A stretch of DNA of 36,261 bases. Origin: Bacteroidales bacterium. Its GTDB lineage: Bacteria; Bacteroidota; Bacteroidia; Bacteroidales; Muribaculaceae. Shown piece after piece: positions 24,445-32,323 of this stretch. The number at the start of each line of letters is the position of its first letter. Position 1 is the first letter of the stretch. The DNA lies in the NCBI GenBank assembly GCA_014800245.1, contig JAAVGM010000019.1, positions 1 to 36,261 on the forward strand, given 5' to 3'. The position numbers and the translations under genes were made by a program. The notes below the pieces were generated by a model. The model was not told the origin of the DNA. It made no database searches and saw nothing but the letters and a program-made list of their open reading frames with translations.

Positions 24445-25623
24445 GATTTGTATAATTTAGACCCCATCCCACAAAAAATTATTAACTTTACATTAAGTAA
24501 TTAGTCAAATTAAATGTATAATATCATCAAAATATTTTAAGCTGAAATTCAGCGACAAATAATTATGAATTATGCATTTCTACTTAACATTAAATATGGG
24601 GTATCATTCCCTGAAAATTCTAAAAGCATAAGCTTTTCATTCCCTAGTCATCTTATTTAAAAAAAGTTCTGCGATAGTTCAATGAATATTCATTCAATTC
24701 TGCGATAAATAATCACCTGCCTCAGCTCCGAGATCTCCATGCCAAGGCATGATAATCTCTGTGGAATAAAGCAGAATAAACCTTATCTCGGCCTCTGGCT
24801 CTGCGTTACTCTGTGTGAGGTAAATATATTTATAGGATGGTCATTAAATCTTTATTCGGCATTGAGCCTCATAAAGGAAATGAATAAATCCAAGCGGAGA
24901 TCTTTTAGGCCGCCTTCGCTTGAACGAGCAGGAACGGGCGCAGAAATAATTATTATAATGCCCATTAAGCTTAAAGGCTTCCGGAGAAACGCGCAGAAAG
25001 CTAGCCCTATTGCCTAATAACCTTAATTGACTATCCTCATAAATCCCCCAATCTATCAATACAGATCCGAGATACACATATTATTGGGATAATTAAAGAA
25101 AAAAAGGAATCGCGGGTCTTAATCAATTAAGACTTTTCGCTGATCGGCGGCGGATTTTTTTGCGGATCTTTTTATTATTTATACTCGCTCTTTAAATATC
25201 GCTGATACAATCATTTGATGATTGTATTAACGGATCTGAACGGATTTTCGCGGTGGGCTGCGCACAGCATTAATCCGCTCTAATCCGGCTCTTCAGATTG
25301 CGGAGCAAACTGAACCGCGATAAACATACAATGACTTTCCTACTCAATAATTCTTTTACTATACATGAAACCTATAAAAAAGATCCGCACCCCATCCGCG
25401 CCTAACCAAGCCGTAAGGCTTATCCGCGATACCCTTAAAAATTAATTTATAAATCCACTTATCCTCAATCCTCCTATACCCATTACCCATAGAAAAATTG
25501 CCTAACGCCATTAAATTAAACCTTCATTAAAATTTATTCTGAGGAACCATAGGGATAATCATTTAAAAATTATTAACTTTACATTACCCATAAATTCTTA
25601 GCCAAAACATTAAGAAACGATTT
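24445..25623. other. 1.2 kb gene-free region with degenerate repeats
   Basis: No supportable coding frame. It contains a 22 bp exact repeat (24474-24495, again at 25565-25586), a stretch rich in GCGGAT/ATCCGC words (25143-25435), hairpins GTCTTAAT-CA-ATTAAGAC (25116-25133, followed by TTTT) and ATACAATCAT-TTG-ATGATTGTAT (25205-25227), and segments shared with 27.5-28.0 kb: ATCCTCATAAATCCCC (25033-25048), AAGCCGTAAGGC (25408-25419) and CTCTGTGGAATAAA (24757-24770, inverted at 27574-27587). A decayed mobile or repeat region is the likeliest reading. Confidence 0.6.
25565..25586 (+). promoter_or_regulatory. Possible promoter of the 627 aa gene, duplicated 1.1 kb upstream
   Basis: AT-rich 22 bp with TAACTTTA, one mismatch from TAnnTTTG, ~45 bp before the ATG at 25624. 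The identical 22 bp occur at 24474-24495. Confidence 0.4.
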
Positions 25624-27507
25624 ATGCAAGATAAGACAATCAAATACCATAATTTCCTAAATATTATCCTTATGCTTAAGGATAAATATGGATCTGTCCT
25701 ATTCACCGAAGATAGGTTCTGGGGAATCCTAACAGATTTCTATAATTTTAATGGAGAGTCCATCCTTAAAGATACTGCTAAAGAGTGTGTAAAGAATGGT
25801 TATGCGAAAGAGATCGACGCCTGCAATGATCCTCTGATAGAAATCAAACGTATCCTAAGATCTTATGAGTCAGAATCCGACACTAAGCAAGAGGCTGTGG
25901 CTACGGTACTTTTCAGCATAGCAATAGCCATCAATAAGGCTTCTTTAGAAGATTACGAATCCTGCTTAGAGGAGATTAAAGAAAAATATGAGGAAGGAGA
26001 ATGCGAAACCAATGAACCACAAGAAACGCGTGGGAGCGACCCATCCAATGCAGATTCTTATTCATCTCCAAACCCTCTTCCTTCCGGCTCACCCTCCGAT
26101 AAACTTCCTTTAAAGTATATTCTTTATCTGCTCTTAGGATTTTTGATTCTCCTTGGCAGCATATATTTCTATTCGGCTTATCTTTATCATGATTTTCCGA
26201 TAGGATTAATCATTTTCTGCGAAGCGATAGCTCAGCTTTTCTACACTTCCTATTCTATGAGGATAGTAGATAATCAAGGGAATCTTTCTGCCTTCCAAAG
26301 AATAAAATATGCTTCGCTTCTCTTCCCAATACTATTATGTCTCCTGTTTACAGACTTAACCCCTTGGATCTTGATGGAGGATAGTTTTAAGGAAGCATTA
26401 TATATTGCCTTTTCCGGCGACATCGGATATTATAATATTCTCTCCGAAACTAATCCGGGTGGGATTCAGGTGGCTTTCCCCAAGAGTCCGGGTATCTTCA
26501 CATTTTTAGGGACTGCCCTATTTTTCTTTACCGAATTTTCGTGCATTTCTATAATAGTTAAGCTTAAAAGAAAATATGCAGGAAAAATATCTCACTCCTA
26601 CACTTCTCTTTCTTGGCTTTCTTTTGCAGTAATCCTCATCACCCTTGGCATATGTCTGGGAATCCATATCCATAAATGCGGCGAAAATAGAAAGGAATAT
26701 CTGATAGAAAACCGGATCATGCTTAAAAATTCCGAACAGCGTGCGCAAAAAGTGAAGACTCTTTCGTTTAAAGGTATTGAATTAGGAGCACGCATTGATA
26801 CTATTTCTGCCATCAATCTCACCGAACAAGAGGATAATGCGCCGGAAATAGAGCCTTTATCTTCTGACAGCGTTTTGATAACCATGAAATCATCTCAAGA
26901 TATCGTGACTGATTTATTTAATCACACATCCTTTTTGCTTTTAAAAATGGAAGACAAGATACGAAAGGATGAAGGATATTCTCCGGCCGAACGAGGATTC
27001 GGGATTAGTGAAACATCCTACAATTTCGGTTCTAACTTTTTCAATAACGATATTATTATAGAAGTTATAGGGAATCAAGGGAAAGTTGGCAGTATCATTA
27101 TATCTCCTGATAATGAAGACGAGATACATGCAACTTTCAAAAATTTCAAAGAGATGTATGATCTCTATGTCAAGAAATATGGAAAGCCGACAAGAGCATG
27201 GAGATCGGAGAAATACGTATGGTTTGATCATGATGATCTCGAAGGGCGCCTATATTATTCTTGGAAATTCAAAAACTGTGAAATACAACTTTCCAAATAT
27301 AATATCATATATATTGACTTAGAATTTGTGGAACGATTATCAAGCCTTATTGATGATCATAATAGCATGGTGAATGAAAAGATCCGCGCCCAAAATGATT
27401 CAATTGCACGGGAGAAGCATCGAGCTGATTCTATCAAGCAAGCAGAAATAAGAGAGGATAGTCTCCGAAAACTCAGACACCAACGCAACGCTATAAATGA
27501 AATATAA
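25624..27507 (+). CDS. Orphan five-helix membrane protein with cytoplasmic and large C-terminal domains
   Basis: 627 residues, not assigned to a family. Residues 1-125 form an acidic helical domain (KYGSVLFTEDRFWGILTDFYNF near 21-42), followed by a Pro/Ser/Glu-rich linker (125-160). Membrane helices lie at about 163-184, 191-211, 229-250, 291-312 and 328-348. The C-terminal ~275 residues (350-627) hold an alpha/beta region with FKNFKEMYDLYVKKYGKPT (505-523) and a charged coiled coil (585-620, repeated DSI/DSL-R-x-K patterns). With an odd number of helices, the ends should lie on opposite membrane faces, suggesting a sensor or envelope-spanning role (inference). AT-rich, alone, and flanked on both sides by related repeats. 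Confidence 0.7.
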   Translation: MQDKTIKYHNFLNIILMLKDKYGSVLFTEDRFWGILTDFYNFNGESILKDTAKECVKNGYAKEIDACNDPLIEIKRILRSYESESDTKQEAVATVLFSIAIAINKASLEDYESCLEEIKEKYEEGECETNEPQETRGSDPSNADSYSSPNPLPSGSPSDKLPLKYILYLLLGFLILLGSIYFYSAYLYHDFPIGLIIFCEAIAQLFYTSYSMRIVDNQGNLSAFQRIKYASLLFPILLCLLFTDLTPWILMEDSFKEALYIAFSGDIGYYNILSETNPGGIQVAFPKSPGIFTFLGTALFFFTEFSCISIIVKLKRKYAGKISHSYTSLSWLSFAVILITLGICLGIHIHKCGENRKEYLIENRIMLKNSEQRAQKVKTLSFKGIELGARIDTISAINLTEQEDNAPEIEPLSSDSVLITMKSSQDIVTDLFNHTSFLLLKMEDKIRKDEGYSPAERGFGISETSYNFGSNFFNNDIIIEVIGNQGKVGSIIISPDNEDEIHATFKNFKEMYDLYVKKYGKPTRAWRSEKYVWFDHDDLEGRLYYSWKFKNCEIQLSKYNIIYIDLEFVERLSSLIDDHNSMVNEKIRAQNDSIAREKHRADSIKQAEIREDSLRKLRHQRNAINEI

Positions 27508-28022
27508 GATTATAATTTTAAATGAATATCCTCATAAATCCCCAATTCTTACAATGTAATTATTCTCTTAGTATTTATTCCACAGAGAAAGGAATCCTCC
27601 GGATTAAGATCACAGAGCTGAGATAAGTATCTCTATAGGTATAGGATGGATAAAGAAAAGGTCCGTACGCTGGATCAAAGCGTTGCTTTTTAATACGCAG
27701 GATTTGAGCAGATAAAACGCAGATTTTTTTACTTACTCCAAGATTAATTATCTATGAGATAAAAGCAGATTAGACCTGTCGGTCATGGCAGATGGGAGCA
27801 GACTCTTCATTCGTATGTGTCCTGCACGGATCTCCGCTGACCGGTAGGTCAGAACTATCTGCTTCTTCACTCTTCTCCCGGATATATCTAAAAATACCTA
27901 TATAAAATCCCCGTTCAATCTGCTTAAATCTTGCGTAACAAGCCGTAAGGCGATCCTGCGTCCGGACTTTTCCTTTATCCAATGGGGATTTTTGAGGATA
28001 ATAATTAACCCTATAACCTTCT
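27508..28022. other. 0.5 kb gene-poor region mirroring the upstream repeats
   Basis: Holds ATCCTCATAAATCCCC (27528-27543), an inverted variant of it (27984-27999), AAGCCGTAAGGC (27940-27951), the inverted CTCTGTGGAATAAA (27574-27587), and two dyads of GACC-N4-GGTC form (27773-27784 and 27839-27850). The open minus-strand frame over 27770-28060 has no recognisable protein features and overlaps the MBL hydrolase 3' end, so I do not call it a gene. Confidence 0.55.
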
Positions 28023-28664
28023 TTACACCAAATAAGGATTTGAAGCCTTTTCTTGTCCAATCGTTGTGGCTGGTCCGTGACCCGGATATACCACCGTTGA
28101 ATCAGGAAGCGTCAGCAATCCATCCTTAATGGATCTTAGCAGCGTGCGTGTGTCGCCTCCCGGAAGGTCTGTTCTGCCGATAGATCCGGCAAAAAGAGCA
28201 TCGCCGGTAATCACAAAACCATCCTTCTTATCATACAGAGCAACGCTCCCCGGAGAATGCCCAGGAACGTGGATCACCTTCAACTCCCCATCCCCTATCT
28301 TGATCTCCTCGCCGGGAGTGAGGTAATGGTCGATCACCACATTATCAACCTTCTCACGTATCCCAAAGGCCTGTGCCTGCTCGCGGACTCGTTCGCCCAA
28401 GAACTCATCATCCTTATGCGCCATCAAAGGAGCGTTATATTTTCCTTTAACATAGCCTATCCCTACGGCATGATCCACATGCAGGTGAGTATCGATGATT
28501 GCCACAACTTCCAAGTCGTTGCGAGAGATGAAGTTGGCAAGAGCATCTTCCTCCTCTTTAACAATCATTCCCGGATCAATGACTGCACATTTCTTTGTAT
28601 CTGGGTCATACACAAGATATGTATTGATTCCAAAGAGAGAGAATCCGAATTTCACTATTTTCAT
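28023..28664 (-). CDS. MBL-fold hydrolase, glyoxalase II-like
   Basis: 213 residues, one metallo-beta-lactamase domain. Metal ligands: H60-L-H62-V-D64-H65, H136 in VPGHSPGS, D155 in TGDALF, H196 in YPGHGP. The protein has the short glyoxalase-II-like form common in bacteria (about 210 aa) without the C-terminal glutathione-binding domain, so the likely activity is thioester or related hydrolysis rather than true GloB function. Cytoplasmic, single gene, divergent from rsmG with 92 bp between start codons. No -7 element could be found on its strand. Confidence 0.88.
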   Translation of the reverse strand: MKIVKFGFSLFGINTYLVYDPDTKKCAVIDPGMIVKEEEDALANFISRNDLEVVAIIDTHLHVDHAVGIGYVKGKYNAPLMAHKDDEFLGERVREQAQAFGIREKVDNVVIDHYLTPGEEIKIGDGELKVIHVPGHSPGSVALYDKKDGFVITGDALFAGSIGRTDLPGGDTRTLLRSIKDGLLTLPDSTVVYPGHGPATTIGQEKASNPYLV

Positions 28665-28727
28665 ATTTCGATAAATTTACTTTTATAAATAAAACAAGAT
28701 TTCATACGAAAGTATCTGATTTTTGTT

Positions 28728-28735
28728 TAATTTTG
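28728..28735 (+). promoter_or_regulatory. -7 element for rsmG
   Basis: TAATTTTG, 21 bp before the ATG at 28757; no obvious -33 TTTG at the usual spacing. Confidence 0.55.
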
Positions 28736-28756
28736 TAGTCAATAACAGATACATTT

Positions 28757-29395
28757 ATGGCAGAAGCAAAGTTAATAGAGAAATATTTCCCTCACCTCAC
28801 AGATCGTCAGCGCGAACAATTCGCTATAATGCTCGACGCTTACCCCGAATGGAACAGCAAGATTAATGTTATCTCCCGAAAGGATATAGAGAATCTTGAA
28901 TGCAACCACCTCCTGCATTCCCTCGCCTTGGCTCGTTTCATCAAATTCACTCCAGGCTCTAAAGTGATGGATTTCGGTTGCGGAGGCGGACTCCCGGGTC
29001 TCCCCTTGGCAGTGATGTTTCCTGATGTCCAATTCCATCTCATCGACCGTACAGGAAAGAAAATACTTGTGGCTCAGGAAATAGCCAAGGCATGCGGCCT
29101 TGAAAACGTCACCTTCCAGCATGGAGATGTGGCTGAATGCAAGGATAAATTCGATTTCATTGTGAGCCGCGCTGTCATGCCTCAGCCCGACCTTATCAAG
29201 CTGGCCCGCAAAAACGTATCGTCAGTTCAAAGAAATGCTCTCCCGAATGGCCTCATCACTCTCAAAGGGGGCGACATATCCGCCGAACTAAGAAAGACTC
29301 CCGCCGGAGGAGAGGTGGCCGAGTTATCCAATTATTTCGAAGAGCCTTTCTTCAAGACCAAAAAGATAGCCTACTCCCCTATCATAAATAAATGA
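28757..29395 (+). CDS. rsmG: 16S rRNA (guanine-527-N7)-methyltransferase RsmG
   Basis: 212 residues. Methylates G527 in the 530 loop of 16S rRNA using SAM. SAM-binding motif I is VMDFGCGGGLPGLPLAVMFP (70-89), with the N-terminal YPEWNSKINVISRKD stretch (29-43) characteristic of RsmG/GidB, the HLLHSLA helix, and the late FIVSRAV motif. Complete and of normal length. Loss of this enzyme gives low-level streptomycin resistance in several bacteria. Not next to the mnmG/parAB genes that flank it in Proteobacteria and Firmicutes. Confidence 0.95.
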   Translation: MAEAKLIEKYFPHLTDRQREQFAIMLDAYPEWNSKINVISRKDIENLECNHLLHSLALARFIKFTPGSKVMDFGCGGGLPGLPLAVMFPDVQFHLIDRTGKKILVAQEIAKACGLENVTFQHGDVAECKDKFDFIVSRAVMPQPDLIKLARKNVSSVQRNALPNGLITLKGGDISAELRKTPAGGEVAELSNYFEEPFFKTKKIAYSPIINK

Positions 29396-29442
29396 TTTTA
29401 AACGGGGAAGGAAAAAGTTTTAAGCAGATTCTCAAAAAATAG

Positions 29443-29473
29443 TTGTGAAAGCCTACTTTTTTTTGTAAATTTG
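29443..29473 (+). promoter_or_regulatory. Promoter of the DUF3127 gene
   Basis: TTGTG (29443-29447) and TAAATTTG (29466-29473) about 20 bp apart, a good Bacteroidetes -33/-7 pair; leader ~57 nt. Confidence 0.6.
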
Positions 29474-29536
29474 CACACTAATGAAATTAAAAAGTAAGTG
29501 AGTTCACTTGCCACTAAATAATAGCAATAACAATAT

Positions 29537-29959
29537 ATGGAATTAGAAGGAAAGGTGATCCAGGATTTGGGTCTTCAGAGCGGCACATCAAAAGCCGGCA
29601 ACCCTTGGAAGAAAAAAGAAATAATTATCGAAACTTTCGGCACATATCCCAGAAAAGTGAAATTGACACTCTTCGGCGATCGTTCAGAGACAATAGCTTG
29701 TGAGATTGGTCAGTCTTACTCTTTCTCTGTTGATGTAGAAAGCCGTGAATATATGGGTCGTTGGTACACTGACGTTTCTGCCTATGCATCTCGCCCCTTG
29801 GATGCTCAGATGCCCGGCGCAGCTCCGGGATATGCACCCCAGCCTGCTTATGCTCCTGCTGCTCAGGCAGCTCCAGTAGCTCCCGCGGCTCCTGCAGCCC
29901 CCGCTGCCACTCCCGCTGATCCGTTCGGTTCAAACGAATCTGATGATCTCCCCTTCTAA
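29537..29959 (+). CDS. DUF3127 protein with SSB-like acidic C-terminal tip
   Basis: 140 residues. Residues 1-95 form a beta-rich domain of the DUF3127 family, with an OB-fold-like strand pattern (ELEGKVIQDLG, WKKKEIIIET, KVKLTLFGDR, YSFSVDVESREYMGRWYTDV). A low-complexity Ala/Pro linker (about 96-128) leads to the acidic end ESDDLPF, which closely resembles the DDDIPF tip by which SSB recruits DNA-repair proteins. Role unknown; single-stranded nucleic-acid binding is inferred from fold pattern and tail. Monocistronic, own promoter and terminator. It is not the housekeeping ssb: the OB core lacks SSB's usual N-terminal sequence. Confidence 0.82.
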   Translation: MELEGKVIQDLGLQSGTSKAGNPWKKKEIIIETFGTYPRKVKLTLFGDRSETIACEIGQSYSFSVDVESREYMGRWYTDVSAYASRPLDAQMPGAAPGYAPQPAYAPAAQAAPVAPAAPAAPAATPADPFGSNESDDLPF

Positions 29960-30009
29960 AGAAAGGGATGAGGATATTTCATTCTGAGTAAATATAGACT
30001 ATACATACG

Positions 30010-30043
30010 GCGCTTCCGGTCTTTAGTTCCGGAAGCGCTTTTT
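30010..30043 (+). terminator. Terminator after the DUF3127 gene
   Basis: Perfect stem GCGCTTCCGG / CCGGAAGCGC with a 9 nt loop, then TTTTTC. Confidence 0.92.
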
Positions 30044-30585
30044 CATTCCCCTTTATTTTTGACTTTCCTGAATCTGAATTGAAAACAACAAAAAATTTCC
30101 GTATGTGAAACTTATCTCATATTTTATATGTTTTAAAACATATTTTTAATATTTCAACAATACCTATTAATGCTATTAAATGCCCTTACAATCTCTATTT
30201 GCACTTCTTAGACCATAAATATTTTACGCAAATCAGACTCAATCTATAAAAATTAAGCAGTATATTGCATATTTTGAATTTTTTATCACTTTTTTCTTGC
30301 AAGATGAAAAAAATTTTATTTACTTTGCTCCCGAATTAGAAAACTAATATCCCCTTTGAGTGACATATTATTCACTTGGGATTGAAGATTAACCATTTAG
30401 TTATTTCTTCATAAAACACAGGTAAAAGGTAAAAAAGAAAACGAAATATATTTTAGGTTTAACTGAATTTATTAAAACGATTACCATACAATTTGTCTGT
30501 CTCTCCAAAGATAAAATAAACAGGACAAAAGCAGACAGTTTTAATATTTTTTCGATTCTAAAATAGATTTCATATAATAAATTTT
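30044..30585 (+). other. AT-rich leader/control region of the glycogen operon
   Basis: No gene. Contains an 18 bp perfect palindrome ATATGTTTTAAAACATAT (30126-30143), a promoter at 30297-30327, and a ~250 nt leader holding an imperfect hairpin from ATCCC (30349) to GGGAT (30382). No riboswitch class is recognised. Confidence 0.5.
30297..30327 (+). promoter_or_regulatory. Promoter of the glycogen synthase operon
   Basis: TTG (30297-30299), 20 bp spacer, TTACTTTG (30320-30327), one base from TAnnTTTG. Predicted start near 30334 leaves a 250 nt 5' leader. Confidence 0.5.
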
Positions 30586-32286
30586 ATGGCTACCAAAAAG
30601 AGCGAACAAACGATTAATGAGAAAGCGGCTCCGGCCGACCTGCTCTCCGACATCGATCTGCTTTTTGAGACAAGCTGGGAGGTTTGCAACAAAATCGGCG
30701 GTATCTACGCCGTGCTCTCCACTAAAGCCCGCGTGCTCAAAGAACAATTCGACGATCGTCTGGTCTTCATCGGTCCCGACGTATGGAGCGCAGAGAACCC
30801 TTCCCCTTATTTCAAGGAGAAGAAGTCTATCCTTAAATCGGCTTTGACAAAGATCTCACTCCCTTGGGGCATCACCATCCGCACCGGTCGCTGGGATATT
30901 CCCGGATCGCCGCAGGTGATCTTGGTCAACCCGGGAGAAACAGCCGCACACCTTCCCGAAGTCTATGGAAAAATGTGGGAACGCTATAAAGTGGATTCTC
31001 TTCATAGCTACGGAGATTACGAAGAGTCGTGCGCATTCTCTGTAGCTGCCGCCATAGTGATCAAGGCTATTGCAGCCCATATGAAAGTCAGAGAAGCAAA
31101 AGTCATGGCCCACTTCGACGAATGGACCACAGGAATGGGGCTTCTCTACACCCAGATCACAATGCCAAACGCCGCTACTGTATTCACTACTCACGCCACA
31201 AGCATCGGCCGCAGCATCTGCGGCAACGGAAAGCAGCTCTACGATTTCTTCGAGGGCTACAACGGCGACCAGATGGCTGAGGAACTCAATATGCAGAGCA
31301 AGCATTCTCTTGAGAAAGCCGCAGCTCATGCAGCCGACTGCTTCACTACTGTAAGCGAAGTGACAGCTCGCGAATGCAAGCAGCTCCTCGATATCAAGCC
31401 TCAGGTGGTGACTCCCAATGGATTCGAACCCAATTTCGTGCCCAAGACCGTTAAATACAACAAGCTCCGCAAGGAGGGTCGCGCACGTCTGATCAAGGTG
31501 GCAAACGCTTTGGTCAATAAGGAGGAATATGACGACAATACATTCTTCATTGCCACTTCTGGACGTCATGAATACCGCAACAAGGGTCTCGACCTTTTCC
31601 TCGACAGCGTGGCTAAGATTGGCGAGAAGCTTACTAAGAACACCAAGATTGTGGCTTTCATCTTCGTTCCGGCTTGGGTGAAAGAGCCTTCGGGATCGCT
31701 CCTCATGAATCTCGATTTCGGAGGTCATGACGACAATGCACCCGACTTCCTCACTCATCGTCTTAATAATGAAGACAGCGATGAAGTTTGCGTTCGCATC
31801 CGCGATCTGAAGAACCAAGGCGCCCTCGACAAAGTGAAGGTGATCTATGCTCCTTGCTATCTTGATGGCAACGACGGAATCTTCAATATCTCTTATTATG
31901 ATATCCTTCCGGCCCTCGACCTCACCATCTTCCCCTCATATTATGAGCCTTGGGGATATACCCCGATGGAGAGTGTTGCGTTCGGTGTGCCTACGATCAC
32001 CGACGACAAGGCAGGATTCGGACAATGGGTAAGCGATAATTTCACTCCTTCGCTCAACGGCTGCGGAGTGTTCGTAATCCCTCGCACTGATTCAAATTAT
32101 CAGGAGGCTTGCGAGAAGATCGCTTCAAAGGCATTGGCCTACATCCGCGAGACTCCCGCCGGAAGAAGCGAAGCTCGTCATGCTTCTTTCCTCACAGCCG
32201 CCAAAGCCGACTGGAAATTCTTCATGGACTATTACGACCACGCTTTCGAAGTGGCTATAGCCCGCAGAAACTATCGTAGAAAATAA
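30586..32286 (+). CDS. Glycogen synthase, GT3 (eukaryote-like) family
   Basis: 566 residues, cytoplasmic. Extends alpha-1,4-glucan from nucleotide-glucose. The N-terminal FETSWEVCNKIGGIYAVLSTKA (27-48), with KIGG at 36-39, is the sugar-nucleotide loop of GT3 synthases, the animal/fungal glycogen synthase type, not the GlgA/GT5 KTGGL form. The C-terminal retaining-GT signature E-x7-E is E454/E462 in YYEPWGYTPMES. Members in Bacteroides are annotated 'glycogen/starch synthase'. Donor (UDP- or ADP-glucose) cannot be read from sequence. Followed 37 bp later by the phosphorylase; no branching enzyme in the window. Confidence 0.92.
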   Translation: MATKKSEQTINEKAAPADLLSDIDLLFETSWEVCNKIGGIYAVLSTKARVLKEQFDDRLVFIGPDVWSAENPSPYFKEKKSILKSALTKISLPWGITIRTGRWDIPGSPQVILVNPGETAAHLPEVYGKMWERYKVDSLHSYGDYEESCAFSVAAAIVIKAIAAHMKVREAKVMAHFDEWTTGMGLLYTQITMPNAATVFTTHATSIGRSICGNGKQLYDFFEGYNGDQMAEELNMQSKHSLEKAAAHAADCFTTVSEVTARECKQLLDIKPQVVTPNGFEPNFVPKTVKYNKLRKEGRARLIKVANALVNKEEYDDNTFFIATSGRHEYRNKGLDLFLDSVAKIGEKLTKNTKIVAFIFVPAWVKEPSGSLLMNLDFGGHDDNAPDFLTHRLNNEDSDEVCVRIRDLKNQGALDKVKVIYAPCYLDGNDGIFNISYYDILPALDLTIFPSYYEPWGYTPMESVAFGVPTITDDKAGFGQWVSDNFTPSLNGCGVFVIPRTDSNYQEACEKIASKALAYIRETPAGRSEARHASFLTAAKADWKFFMDYYDHAFEVAIARRNYRRK

Positions 32287-32323
32287 ATTAGAGTAAAAAC
32301 TGACATAAAACAGAAAAGATAAA

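Noticed and set aside
24739..25017. 92 aa plus-strand open frame
   Set aside because: Lies in repeat-filled DNA, low complexity, no recognisable protein pattern, no promoter or neighbouring operon.
27770..28060. 96 aa minus-strand open frame
   Set aside because: Overlaps the end of the MBL hydrolase gene and the repeat region; composition does not look like protein coding.
30334..30585. Known riboswitch in the glycogen leader
   Set aside because: Only one imperfect hairpin is visible and no conserved core of a known class could be recognised.
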